A stretch of DNA of 12,138 nt from Bacillota bacterium (GTDB taxonomy: Bacteria > Bacillota > Clostridia > Christensenellales > CAG-138): NCBI GenBank assembly GCA_023416175.1, contig JAEZIE010000231.1, positions 1 through 12,138 of the forward strand, written 5' to 3'. Made by a program: the position numbers and the translations under genes. The number at the start of each line of letters is the position of its first letter. Within the stretch, counting starts at the first letter, position 1. This document shows positions 5,763 to 12,138 of the stretch, in pieces. The notes below the pieces were generated by a model. It had not been told where the DNA came from, made no database searches, and worked only from the letters and a program-made list of their open reading frames with translations.

Positions 5763-6434
5763 ATGACGGGTACGAAAAGCAGCCTAGGCGCCCTGTTTCC
5801 CGTATGGAACGATATGGCCGAGCAGGACCGCGCGCTTTTGGAGCGCGCCGCGACGGAACGCTTGGTACCGCAGGGCACCATCCTCCAAAACGGTTCCGTG
5901 GATTGCGTGGGCCTCTTTTTGGTACAATCTGGGCAGCTGCGGGCATACATTCTTTCGGACGATGGCAAAGAGGTCACGCTCTATCGGCTGTTTGAGCGGG
6001 ATATGTGCCTGTTTTCGGCATCATGCCTGTTAAGCGGCATACAATTCGATATCTGGGTGGAAGCGGAACGGGATACGCGGCTGTGGGTACTGCCGGTCAA
6101 CACTTATCAGGAGTTGATGAAATCCTCGCTGCCCGTCGCCAACTATACGAATGAGCTTTTGGCCTCCCGGTTTTCAGATGTCATGTGGCTGCTCGACGCC
6201 GTGCTCTTTAAAAGCATTGATTCGAGGCTTGCCGCATTCCTGCTGGAGGAAAGCGGCATTGAAGGGGGAGATACGCTCTCCATCACCCATGAGCGCATCG
6301 CACACCATATGGGCACCGCCCGCGAGGTGGTGACCCGCATGCTCAAATATTTTCAGGATGAGGGCATTGTCAGGCTTTCGCGTGGCGGAATTGCGCTCGT
6401 GAACCGGAAAAAACTGACGCACTTGCTAAAATAA
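5763..6434 (+). CDS. Crp/Fnr-family transcriptional regulator
   Basis: Encodes 223 residues. An N-terminal cyclic-nucleotide-binding-type beta-roll (about 10-125, with LVQSGQLRAYILSDDGKEVTL as its core) joins a dimer helix and a C-terminal winged helix-turn-helix (about 172-212, with ERIAHHMGTAREVVTRMLKYF as the HTH and recognition helix, and RLSRGGIAL as the wing). The pair MCLFSASC is common in a clostridial branch of the family. The four-cysteine N-terminal cluster of classical Fnr is absent, so oxygen sensing by a 4Fe-4S cluster is not supported; the ligand is unknown. The ATG at 5763 lies nine bases after AAAGG; a GTG at 5757 is too close to that site. Thioredoxin follows 98 bp downstream, an arrangement that suggests control of redox genes. 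Confidence 0.9.
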   Translation: MTGTKSSLGALFPVWNDMAEQDRALLERAATERLVPQGTILQNGSVDCVGLFLVQSGQLRAYILSDDGKEVTLYRLFERDMCLFSASCLLSGIQFDIWVEAERDTRLWVLPVNTYQELMKSSLPVANYTNELLASRFSDVMWLLDAVLFKSIDSRLAAFLLEESGIEGGDTLSITHERIAHHMGTAREVVTRMLKYFQDEGIVRLSRGGIALVNRKKLTHLLK

Positions 6435-6447
6435 TCGTGAAAATGGC

Positions 6448-6476
6448 TTGACTGTGTAACATTGTCACGGTAGAAC
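6448..6476 (+). promoter_or_regulatory. Candidate thioredoxin promoter with operator-like palindrome
   Basis: TTGACT (6448-6453), a 17-nt spacer and TAGAAC (6471-6476) form a moderate promoter. Inside the spacer is the near-palindrome GTAACA-T-TGTCAC (6456-6468, one mismatched pair), similar in style to Crp/Fnr half-sites (TGTNA/TNACA). A protein bound there would block RNA polymerase, so repression is the simpler reading. The Crp/Fnr gene just upstream is the obvious candidate. TATTATAA (6491-6498) is an alternative -10 with no clear -35. Confidence 0.4.
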
Positions 6477-6532
6477 CGCTCGGTTTTGTTTATTATAAAG
6501 ACAACAGAAAATACAAAACGGAGGATGGGACG

Positions 6533-6868
6533 ATGTCTAGCCTTACTATTACACAGAACAATTTTAAATCCGAGGTACTGGATTCAGCCACGCCCGTACT
6601 GGTAGACTTTTGGGCTTCCTGGTGTGGCCCGTGCCGTATGCTTTCCCCTGTGGTGGATCAGATCGCGCAGGAAAAGGCAGGGGCTGTCAAAGTCGCTAAA
6701 ATCAATGTGGATGACGAGCCGCAGCTTGCAGCGCAGTTTGGCGTTATGAGCATTCCGACCTTGGTGCTGTTCCGGGATGGACGGCCCGTCTCAAAATCCG
6801 TCGGCGTAAGACCCAAGCAGGCCATACTTGGCATGCTGGAAGAAACAGAGGAAGCGCGAGAAGCATAA
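6533..6868 (+). CDS. trxA: Thioredoxin
   Basis: Encodes 111 residues, the classical thioredoxin length. The redox-active WCGPC lies at 30-34 after LVDFWAS, with D25 as the buried acid, and the cis-proline is P75 in SIPT, followed by LVLFRDGRPV and the final helix. It reduces protein disulfides and passes electrons from thioredoxin reductase to targets such as ribonucleotide reductase and peroxiredoxins in the cytoplasm. The ATG at 6533 has GGAGG eight bases upstream. The gene has its own promoter candidate behind the Crp/Fnr gene and ends 63 nt before a strong terminator. No thioredoxin reductase gene lies nearby. No unusual residues. Confidence 0.97.
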   Translation: MSSLTITQNNFKSEVLDSATPVLVDFWASWCGPCRMLSPVVDQIAQEKAGAVKVAKINVDDEPQLAAQFGVMSIPTLVLFRDGRPVSKSVGVRPKQAILGMLEETEEAREA

Positions 6869-6931
6869 ATGGATAGGATATAACGGATCGCCATACGCAT
6901 CCGAAGGGTTCATAGGATTAGCCTCCCGAAC

Positions 6932-6958
6932 AAAAGCCGCCAGCTTAGGCGGCTTTTT
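6932..6958 (+). terminator. Rho-independent terminator after thioredoxin
   Basis: AAAAGCCGCC (6932-6941), loop AGCTTA, GGCGGCTTTT (6948-6957), then one more T. Because the arms begin with AAAA and end with TTTT, it could also work for transcripts coming from the mrp side. Confidence 0.9.
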
Positions 6959-7076
6959 CGTGTCAAATGCATGTATATGTTCATAGGGTATCGCCACCTG
7001 CGGCGGCGCGTCCTCGGCGGGAGACGCCTCGGGCACTAGACCCGCGGGCCGTCGCGATAGAATATTATATTTAATA

Positions 7077-7098
7077 GCGGGAGGGCTTCGCCCCCCGC
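7077..7098 (-). terminator. Possible terminator hairpin downstream of mrp
   Basis: A GC-rich stem of nine pairs with one bulged A and a TTC loop is followed, on the minus strand, by an AT-rich TATTAAATATAATATT rather than a clean U-run. It lies about 150 nt beyond the mrp stop, so its role as the mrp terminator is uncertain. Confidence 0.25.
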
Positions 7099-7249
7099 GC
7101 CCCTAGGTACGGATACTCAGGGTAGGAAGGAAACGCAGTTCCACGCAAAAATACTCGTCGGTGCTGAAAGCGTCGATACCCAGACACCCTCAAGGATCCA
7201 TTGATGCGCAGAAGTCGCTGGGTTCAGGCGGCCGCCGCATGCCAAAGAT

Positions 7250-8089
7250 TCATTTCGCCAGCGCATCCGTTGCGATCACTTTGGCAAGGTCGTTGAGCCA
7301 GTCTCCGTCAAACAGCTCGATCATGCCGGTATCACAGGCCGCCGTGAGCTTAGGGTCGATGGGCAGGCGCGCCGTGTACGGGATATTGTGCTTTTCTGAA
7401 AGTTCTGTGATACGGCTTTCCCCGAATACGGGAATCTCCTTGCCGCAGTCGGGACAGCGTACGTAGGCCATATTCTCCACCAGCCCCAGCACGGGCACAT
7501 GCATCATATGCGCCATATTGACGGCTTTCTCTACGATCATGCCCACCAGCTGCTGCGGGGAGGTCACGATCACAATGCCATCCACCGGAATAGCCTGGAA
7601 TACCGTCAGAGGCACGTCTCCGGTTCCCGGCGGCATGTCGATAAACATGACGTCCACATCTCCCCAAACTACGTCCGTCCAGAATTGCTTGACGGTGCCC
7701 GCAATGATGGGTCCGCGCCACACGACGGGATCGGTCTCATTGGGTAGCAGCAGGTTGACGGACATGGCGCGTATGCCTGTCTTGGTGATGGCGGGGTACA
7801 TGCCTTCTTCGCTTGCAGAGGCCTTTTCATGCAGCCCGAACGTCTGGGGGATGGAAGGACCGGTGATATCCGCATCCAGTATCGCGGTCTTCAACCCTGC
7901 GCGCTGCGTTAAAACGGCAAGCAGGGAGGTGACAAGGGATTTCCCAACGCCGCCTTTTCCGCTCACTATGCCGATGATATGGCGGATATGGCTTAACTCA
8001 TGGGGTTTTTCCCGAAAATCGGCAAAGGATTTTTTGCGATCGTTGCAGTTCTTACTGCAGCCCGAACAATCCTGAGTACAGCTGCTCAT
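7250..8089 (-). CDS. mrp: Mrp/NBP35-type Fe-S cluster carrier ATPase
   Basis: Encodes 279 residues. A deviant Walker A motif GKGGVGKS lies at 44-51, LDADITGPSIP at 71-81, the switch-type motif DMPPGTGD at 151-158, and the cluster-binding CPDC at 212-215 in MAYVRCPDCG. The two CPDC cysteines bind a bridging 4Fe-4S cluster across a homodimer, which is then passed to apo-proteins in the cytoplasm. An extra N-terminal cysteine group (C4, C8, C11, C15) resembles the NBP35-like N-terminus frequent in clostridial Mrp proteins and may hold a second cluster. The DUF59 domain of longer Mrp proteins is absent. The start at 8089 has AAAGGAGG eight bases upstream. It is divergent from galE and convergent with thioredoxin, so it is monocistronic; no isc or suf genes lie nearby. 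Confidence 0.93.
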   Translation of the reverse strand: MSSCTQDCSGCSKNCNDRKKSFADFREKPHELSHIRHIIGIVSGKGGVGKSLVTSLLAVLTQRAGLKTAILDADITGPSIPQTFGLHEKASASEEGMYPAITKTGIRAMSVNLLLPNETDPVVWRGPIIAGTVKQFWTDVVWGDVDVMFIDMPPGTGDVPLTVFQAIPVDGIVIVTSPQQLVGMIVEKAVNMAHMMHVPVLGLVENMAYVRCPDCGKEIPVFGESRITELSEKHNIPYTARLPIDPKLTAACDTGMIELFDGDWLNDLAKVIATDALAK

Positions 8090-8177
8090 GATGGAAGCCT
8101 CCTTTTTATCAAAACACGCGGCCGGGTAGTTCCATATTTATCTTATGTTGGCAAAGCTATGGCGCGCATTCAAACCC

Positions 8178-8205
8178 ACTTTAGCATGTTTTTTTAGCCT
8201 GTCAA
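8178..8205 (-). promoter_or_regulatory. Promoter of mrp
   Basis: On the minus strand, a perfect TTGACA (8200-8205), a 16-nt spacer rich in A, and TAAAGT (8178-8183). The implied leader of about 80 nt has no obvious hairpin. Confidence 0.55.
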
Positions 8206-8266
8206 CCACATCGGGAAGAAATACCGCGCCTAGTAGGGGAGGCGGTTGCAGAATAATTTTTTGGCA

Positions 8267-8295
8267 TTGCGCATACTGCCGGCAACAGGTAAACT
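8267..8295 (+). promoter_or_regulatory. Candidate promoter of galE
   Basis: TTGCGC (8267-8272), a 17-nt spacer and TAAACT (8290-8295), about 35 nt before the galE ATG. Both boxes match the consensus at four of six positions. Confidence 0.35.
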
Positions 8296-8336
8296 TTGTA
8301 TGAAGCAATGGTTAATTAGAATGCAGGAGGAAGGGC

Positions 8337-9356
8337 ATGAAAGCGGACGAAAAAATACTGGTCACGGGCGGCGCGGGCTATATCGGCAGCCACACGGCGG
8401 TAACGCTGCTTCAGGCGGGATATGACATTGTGATCGTGGATGATTACCACAACGCCAAACCCGAAGCCCTTGAGCGTATCCGCTTGCTGACCGGGCGGGA
8501 GTTTGCGTTTTATCAAGCGGATATTCGGGATGCGGCGGCAATGCATAAGCTGTTTTCGCAGGAACGTATTGCGGCGGTCATTCATTTTGCAGGGTGGAAG
8601 GCGGTGGGCGAATCCGTCAAAAAACCGCTCGAATATTATGAGAACAACGTAGGCGGTACAATTGTGCTGCTGCGAGCCATGCAGGGGGCAGGCTGCAAAA
8701 AGCTTGTGTTCTCCTCTTCCGCCACCGTATACGGTATGGACAGCCCAGTTCCCTACCGGGAAGAATATCCTACCTCCGCCATCAATCCGTACGGCAGCAC
8801 CAAGGTGATGATCGAGCGCATATTGGAAGACCTCTGTGCTTCGGACGCGGAGTGGAGCGTGGCGAATTTACGATATTTCAATCCCATCGGCGCGCACGAA
8901 AGCGGGATGCTTGGTGAGGACCCCAACGATATTCCAAACAACCTGTTTCCCTATATTATGCAGGTGGCGGCGGATATACGGCCCATGCTTTCCGTATTCG
9001 GGAACGATTACGATACGCCGGACGGCACGGGCGTAAGAGACTATATCCATGTGATGGACCTGGCTCTTGGGCATATTGCGGCGCTGGAGCACGTATTGCA
9101 ATTCTCCGGCGTGCAGGCGGTAAACTTGGGGACCGGCAGCGGCACAAGCGTATTGGAGCTTGTGCACGCGTTCGAGCAGGCGAGCGGAAGGAGCATTCCG
9201 TACACGATCGTGGGCAGACGTCTGGGCGACGTCGCCTCCTGCTACGCGGATACTCAAAAAGCGGAAACACTCTATGGCTGGAAGGCCAAACGGGATATCA
9301 GGAAAATGTGCGAGGACGGATGGCGTTACGCAAAACATCGCTATGGCATCGACTAG
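8337..9356 (+). CDS. galE: UDP-glucose 4-epimerase
   Basis: Encodes 339 residues, full length for GalE. It is an extended short-chain dehydrogenase: the NAD-binding TGGAGYIGSH lies at 10-19, DD at 35-36 binds the adenosine ribose, HFAGWKAVGES (83-93) is the family version of the NNAG region, SSSATVYG (126-133) carries the catalytic Ser/Thr, and Y152-x3-K156 (PYGSTK) is the catalytic pair. LRYFNPIGAHESG and the C-terminal RRLGDVASCYAD are substrate-domain signatures. It interconverts UDP-glucose and UDP-galactose, and in some relatives UDP-GlcNAc and UDP-GalNAc, for galactose use and surface polysaccharides. The ATG at 8337 has AGGAGG six bases upstream. nagA follows 126 bp downstream on the same strand with its own promoter candidate; no galK or galT is nearby, pointing to envelope synthesis rather than a Leloir operon. 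Confidence 0.96.
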   Translation: MKADEKILVTGGAGYIGSHTAVTLLQAGYDIVIVDDYHNAKPEALERIRLLTGREFAFYQADIRDAAAMHKLFSQERIAAVIHFAGWKAVGESVKKPLEYYENNVGGTIVLLRAMQGAGCKKLVFSSSATVYGMDSPVPYREEYPTSAINPYGSTKVMIERILEDLCASDAEWSVANLRYFNPIGAHESGMLGEDPNDIPNNLFPYIMQVAADIRPMLSVFGNDYDTPDGTGVRDYIHVMDLALGHIAALEHVLQFSGVQAVNLGTGSGTSVLELVHAFEQASGRSIPYTIVGRRLGDVASCYADTQKAETLYGWKAKRDIRKMCEDGWRYAKHRYGID

Positions 9357-9421
9357 CCCGGAAATCATCTTGCCGTTGGTTGGCATTTTATGCCTTAGGA
9401 TGGCAGGCTCCGCTGCACCCG

Positions 9422-9451
9422 TTACAAGGGGACTCTTTTGGATGATACAAT
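9422..9451 (+). promoter_or_regulatory. Weak candidate promoter of nagA
   Basis: TACAAT (9446-9451) is a good -10 box. TTACAA (9422-9427), 18 nt upstream, is a poor -35. No terminator separates galE from nagA, so read-through from galE is also possible. Confidence 0.3.
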
Positions 9452-9482
9452 AAATAGAAACAGACGACAGGGGGCAAAGCTT

Positions 9483-10598
9483 ATGCTCATCAAAAATGCG
9501 CGGGTGTTCCTGCCCGGCGGAAGCTTTCAAAAAACCGACGTGCGCTTTGACGCGCGCATCATAGAAACCGGCGCACTTTCAGGCGAGGGTATAGATGCGG
9601 AGGGGTTGACCCTCATCCCCGGCCTGGTGGACCTGCATACCCACGGGGCGATGGGGGAGGACGTATCGGACGGCAATGCGAAGGCGCTTACCGAAATGGC
9701 GGCGTTTTGCGCGGACAACGGCGTCACCTCATTTTTGCCCACCACCATGACGCTCGATGAAGAAACGCTAACGCACGCCATGCGGACCATACGCGATTAT
9801 CAAAACAAAAGCGGCGCAAGGGCAGTGGGCGTACGGCTGGAAGGGCCGTTTTTGAACGCCAAACGCATAGGTGCGCAGTCGGCGGAATTCCTGCATGCGC
9901 CGGACGTGGAGCTTTTAAAACGGCTGCAGCTCGCTTCCGGCTCCTTGGTACGTATTGTGGATATCGCGCCTGAGTTGCCTGGCGCAATGGGCTTTATCAA
10001 AGAGGCTTCCGCACTTTGCCGCGTTTCGCTCGCGCACAGTGCGGCGGATTACGATACGGCGGTAGAAGCGTTCCGCAGCGGAGCGACCCAGGTGACGCAT
10101 CTGTTCAATGCCATGGAGCCGTTTTTGCACCGCGCGCCGGGCATTGTTGGCGCGGCGGCGGATGAAAACGCATATGTGGAAGTCATTGCGGATGGCATAC
10201 ACCTGCATCCGGCCATGGTACGCTCGGTGTTTAAACTGTTTGAACGCGTCTGCCTGATCAGCGACTCCATGCGCGGCGCGGGCTTGCCCGACGGCGAATA
10301 TTCTCTGGGTGGCCAGGCCGTGTATGTAAAGGGCGGTAAGTGCACGCTTTCGGACGGTACCATCGCGGGTTCGGGCATCCACTTGATGACGGGGCTCCGG
10401 CGCTCGGTAGATTTCGGCGTGTCTCTGGAGAAAGCGGTCGCCGCAGCGACCATGTTGCCCGCCAAAGCGGTCGGAATGGAGCAGGAAATTGGCGTCATTG
10501 CCCCCGGCGCGCATGCGGACATCGTGCTTCTGGATGAGAAGCTCAATATCCGGAGCGTTTATATCGGCGGGGCGGAATGGAAACCGCAACAAAAATAA
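9483..10598 (+). CDS. nagA: N-acetylglucosamine-6-phosphate deacetylase
   Basis: Encodes 371 residues of the amidohydrolase fold. Key positions are the HTHG metal motif (52-55), the metal-binding Glu in LEGPF (E120), H185 in AHSAADY, H206 in THLFNAM, the substrate-binding DGIH (237-240), and the catalytic Asp D261 in ISDSM. In many homologues this last site reads TDA or TDS. The enzyme removes acetate from GlcNAc-6-phosphate, giving glucosamine-6-phosphate for glycolysis or for cell-wall precursor recycling. The ATG at 9483 has GGGGG eight bases upstream; a TTG at 9438 in the same frame would add 15 unconserved residues and overlap the -10 box. nagB and a GntR-type regulator, often adjacent, are not in this window. 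A strong terminator follows. Confidence 0.95.
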   Translation: MLIKNARVFLPGGSFQKTDVRFDARIIETGALSGEGIDAEGLTLIPGLVDLHTHGAMGEDVSDGNAKALTEMAAFCADNGVTSFLPTTMTLDEETLTHAMRTIRDYQNKSGARAVGVRLEGPFLNAKRIGAQSAEFLHAPDVELLKRLQLASGSLVRIVDIAPELPGAMGFIKEASALCRVSLAHSAADYDTAVEAFRSGATQVTHLFNAMEPFLHRAPGIVGAAADENAYVEVIADGIHLHPAMVRSVFKLFERVCLISDSMRGAGLPDGEYSLGGQAVYVKGGKCTLSDGTIAGSGIHLMTGLRRSVDFGVSLEKAVAAATMLPAKAVGMEQEIGVIAPGAHADIVLLDEKLNIRSVYIGGAEWKPQQK

Positions 10599-10622
10599 GA
10601 TGGTCTCATGCATAAAATCCCC

Positions 10623-10658
10623 ATCCCTCCACGCATGCTGATGCGGGAGGGATTTTTT
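10623..10658 (+). terminator. Terminator after nagA, overlapping the next gene's RBS
   Basis: ATCCCTCC plus CGCAT (10623-10636, one bulged A) pairs with ATGCG plus GGAGGGAT (10641-10653) around a GCTG loop, and a run of T ends at 10658. The 3' arm contains GGAGG (10646-10650), which is also the Shine-Dalgarno site of the gene starting at 10659. The hairpin would therefore both end nagA transcription and hide the downstream ribosome-binding site in any read-through RNA. Confidence 0.85.
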
Positions 10659-11048
10659 ATGGCGCTGCTATATCCGGGGCTGCTTTTATTCGGGGGAGGA
10701 TGCTACATGCTGCTGGAGCTTCTTTGGCGCAAGCGTACCCACTGGAGCATGGGTATCTTGGGCGGCATCGTCTTCTTACTGCTGTACTTGGTATTCACCC
10801 GTATCGGGCCGGAGCAAATGATACTAAAGGGCGTCGTCGGCACGGTCATCATTACTTCCCTCGAATTTCTGACGGGGACGGTGGTAAACGTACGGCTCAA
10901 ATGGAACGTTTGGGATTATTCCGCGCTGCCCCTTAATCTATACGGTCAGGTTTGCCTGCTCTACAGCGGATTCTGGTTTCTTTTAAGCATGCTGGCAGCG
11001 CTTATTGTTCAGGCCATAGCGCAGGTCTTCAGCTACTCCGGTTTATAA
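10659..11048 (+). CDS. Four-helix membrane protein, PF06541 (CmpB-like) type
   Basis: Encodes 129 residues with four hydrophobic segments (about 3-21, 30-45, 57-73, 92-120) and short loops. Conserved blocks RKRTHWSMGILGG, LEFLTGTVVN and WNVWDYSALPLNLYGQVCL match the family named 'putative ABC transporter permease' (PF06541). That name rests on weak evidence; the proteins have no ATPase partner and no proven function. The start at 10659 has GGAGG eight bases upstream. An in-frame ATG at 10608 has no ribosome-binding site and would translate the terminator hairpin, so it is rejected. No promoter lies between the nagA terminator and this gene, so expression appears to depend on read-through or on a start inside nagA. 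The stop codon lies in the first copy of a direct repeat seen again at 11115. Confidence 0.8.
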   Translation: MALLYPGLLLFGGGCYMLLELLWRKRTHWSMGILGGIVFLLLYLVFTRIGPEQMILKGVVGTVIITSLEFLTGTVVNVRLKWNVWDYSALPLNLYGQVCLLYSGFWFLLSMLAALIVQAIAQVFSYSGL

Positions 11049-11136
11049 ACAAACTCATCCTTCAATAAGTGGGTCCGTCAGGCAGAGCTTCAGCGCACCC
11101 CTTTTCAGTCCGCAGTTTGTAAACAAATCTTCATCC
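11041..11136 (+). repeat. Imperfect direct repeat flanking an intergenic spacer
   Basis: GTTTRTAAACAAA followed by CATCC within a few bases occurs at 11041-11060 and again at 11115-11136, 74 bp apart. The core GTTTATAAAC of the first copy is a perfect palindrome and overlaps the upstream stop codon. The second copy ends just before the promoter of the DUF218 gene. The pair may be operator sites. Confidence 0.4.
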
Positions 11137-11152
11137 CTGTTGACCCGCTTTT

Positions 11153-11161
11153 TGGTATACT
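11153..11161 (+). promoter_or_regulatory. Extended -10 promoter of the DUF218 gene
   Basis: TGGTATACT gives an extended -10 (TG-N-TATACT, box at 11156-11161), 42 bp before the ATG. TTGACC (11140-11145) is too close, at 10 nt, to serve as the -35. Confidence 0.4.
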
Positions 11162-11203
11162 CATAGGGTGTTGTGAATACAGTCCGAAAGGCGGAGATCG
11201 CGG

Positions 11204-11956
11204 ATGTTAATGCGGGTATTGCTTTTTGCCCTTGGCGCGTTCGGTATGCTGGATACTATTTTCGTCAGTTTCATCAGTACGATGAACCTCGGCGTGGCCC
11301 TGCCCGCCATATTGGGCCTGCCCTTGGTAGCGCTCAGCGTGTTTCTGCCAAAGCTGCAGAGCGCGGGAAAGGTGGGGCACGCAGTGCTCATCGTGTTTGT
11401 CTGCGGGTATGTGCTGCTCTTTTTGCTTTTTGCCGTGACCTGGATCATCATTGACCGGGAAGCAAATAAGAAGGTGTATTCAGGAGCCGATGTCGTAATT
11501 GTATTGGGTGCAGGGCTCCGAGGAGATAAGCCGATGCTTGTGCTGCGCCACCGCATGGATACCGCCATCGCATATTTAAAGGAAAACCCCAACACGATCG
11601 CCATACTCTCCGGCGGCAAGGGGGATAACGAATACATCAGCGAGGCCGAGGCCATGGCGCGCTATTTTGAGCAAAAAGGTATTGCCGCCTCCCGTTACAT
11701 CAAGGAGGATGCATCTACCAACACCCAGGAAAATTTCGCTTTTTCCAACCGTATCGTTAAGGAGCGTTTTGGAGAGGGCGCGAAGCTCGCCTTTGTTACA
11801 ACGGATTTTCATATATTTCGGGCAGGCCGTGTCGCGGCCCGGCAGGGGATACAGGCGCAGGGGATCAAAGCGCCCGACGTCTGGTATATTTCCCTCAACA
11901 ACCATCTGCGCGAATGCGTGGCCATCTGGAGCTATACGTTTTTGGGAAGGCTTTAA
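11204..11956 (+). CDS. Membrane-anchored DUF218/YdcF-family protein
   Basis: Encodes 250 residues. Three hydrophobic segments (about 3-24, 30-49, 58-83) are followed by a DUF218 domain (about 94-245). That domain begins with GADVVIVLGAGLRGDKP, continues with LRHRMDTAIAYLKENP, ILSGGKGDNEYISEAEAM and DASTNTQENFAFS, and ends with VTTDFHIFRAGRVAARQG. Family members (SanA, YdcF, ElyC) bind nucleotide-like ligands or affect the envelope; ElyC and SanA influence peptidoglycan integrity in enteric bacteria. The exact reaction is unknown. The three-helix N-terminus is typical of Gram-positive members. The ATG at 11204 has GGAG seven bases upstream; an ATG two codons later is possible. No clear terminator follows before spoIVA. 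Confidence 0.87.
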   Translation: MLMRVLLFALGAFGMLDTIFVSFISTMNLGVALPAILGLPLVALSVFLPKLQSAGKVGHAVLIVFVCGYVLLFLLFAVTWIIIDREANKKVYSGADVVIVLGAGLRGDKPMLVLRHRMDTAIAYLKENPNTIAILSGGKGDNEYISEAEAMARYFEQKGIAASRYIKEDASTNTQENFAFSNRIVKERFGEGAKLAFVTTDFHIFRAGRVAARQGIQAQGIKAPDVWYISLNNHLRECVAIWSYTFLGRL

Positions 11957-12013
11957 GGGATAAACGAAGCGCCTCTATATAAGAATCATAAGAAAGCCGG
12001 ATAAATTACTACG

Positions 12014-12042
12014 TAATATTCATTCTGTTTTGTCCATCCATC
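12014..12042 (+). promoter_or_regulatory. Possible sigma-E (sporulation) promoter of spoIVA
   Basis: TAATATT (12014-12020) fits the sigma-E -35 consensus (KMATATT-like). After 14 nt, CATCCATC (12035-12042) partly matches the CATACAMT -10. CATATATA (12044-12051) is a better -10 but its spacing is too long. spoIVA is a known mother-cell sigma-E gene in Bacillus, which raises the prior. Confidence 0.3.
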
Positions 12043-12092
12043 TCATATATATCTAGTGTTTTAGTCTGATGTCATGAGAAGGAGGCCCCGGT

Positions 12093-12138
12093 ATGGATAG
12101 AATGGAGCTGTATCAGGATATTGCGAAGCGCACGCAGG
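12093..12138 (+). CDS. spoIVA: SpoIVA, stage IV sporulation protein A (5' end only)
   Basis: Only the first 15 codons lie in the window; the gene runs off the right edge. The sequence MDRMELYQDIAKRTQ closely matches the conserved opening of SpoIVA (in Bacillus subtilis the start reads MEKVDIFKDIAERTGG), which continues into the GxxxxGKS P-loop not seen here. SpoIVA is an ATPase that polymerises on the outer forespore membrane and forms the basement layer of the spore coat. The ATG at 12093 has AGAAGGAGG seven bases upstream. It stands 136 bp from the preceding gene, with a possible sigma-E promoter in the gap. The identification rests on a short stretch, but the motif is distinctive, and it implies an endospore-forming lineage. 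Confidence 0.78.
   Translation, partial: MDRMELYQDIAKRTQ

Larger units (their letters stand above)
6869..7249. other. 381-bp gene-free stretch, GC-rich, with hairpins
   Basis: This stretch lies between the convergent thioredoxin and Mrp genes. It contains the thioredoxin terminator, then about 290 bp with no gene I can support. Present are a GC-rich part (about 6990-7060) with several short inverted repeats, a GCGGG-(A)-GGGC / GCCCCCCGC hairpin (7077-7098) with a TTC loop, and a minus-strand frame open from about 7221 to 7066 that has no ribosome-binding site. It could be a dispersed intergenic repeat or a decayed gene. Confidence 0.5.

Noticed and set aside
7161..8075. Long plus-strand ORFs opposite mrp, and similar long antisense ORFs opposite galE and nagA.
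   Set aside because: They are antisense shadows of well-supported genes in GC-rich DNA, with no family features or ribosome-binding sites.
10608..10658. Start of the PF06541-type gene at ATG 10608.
   Set aside because: No ribosome-binding site, and the added codons are the terminator hairpin; kept only as a possible leader-peptide start.

Overview
The window reads as chromosomal DNA of a spore-forming, Gram-positive anaerobe, most likely class Clostridia (Bacillota). Three things support this. The last 46 bases encode an N-terminus matching SpoIVA, the spore-coat morphogenetic ATPase. A consensus CIRCE element (the HrcA operator) precedes a small heat-shock gene. Most genes also have strong AAGGAGG-type ribosome-binding sites. 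Base composition is uneven: the left 1.2 kb is AT-rich, and galE, nagA and the ydcF-like gene are GC-rich.

Left region (1-2463): a small secreted protein ends at a strong terminator and converges on a two-gene reverse-strand unit, an ECF-type sigma factor followed by a single-pass membrane protein that is probably its anti-sigma factor or sensor. A plausible ECF-type promoter lies upstream of the sigma gene, which suggests autoregulation. A 369-bp gene-free stretch rich in inverted repeats separates this unit from an EAL-HDOD protein (2470-3684) of cyclic-di-GMP type.

Middle region (3688-6958): two reverse-strand genes encode a YjbQ/UPF0047 protein and a YgjP-like HELAH metalloprotein. Diverging from the latter across the CIRCE element is an Hsp20 chaperone gene with its own terminator. 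A Crp/Fnr-family regulator and thioredoxin follow on the plus strand, each with a promoter candidate. This looks like a stress and redox block.

Right region (6959-12138): after a GC-rich gene-free stretch comes an Mrp/NBP35-type Fe-S carrier ATPase (minus strand). It diverges from galE (UDP-glucose 4-epimerase), followed by nagA (GlcNAc-6-phosphate deacetylase), a four-helix PF06541-type membrane protein, a membrane-anchored DUF218/YdcF-like protein and the start of spoIVA. galE and nagA both feed sugar-nucleotide and amino-sugar metabolism and the cell envelope.

No CRISPR array, transposase, tRNA or rRNA was seen. I did not find a clearly new multi-gene system. The most unusual signals are regulatory: a terminator whose 3' arm carries the next gene's Shine-Dalgarno site, the structured leader before the EAL-HDOD gene, and a composition break inside the putative anti-sigma gene.
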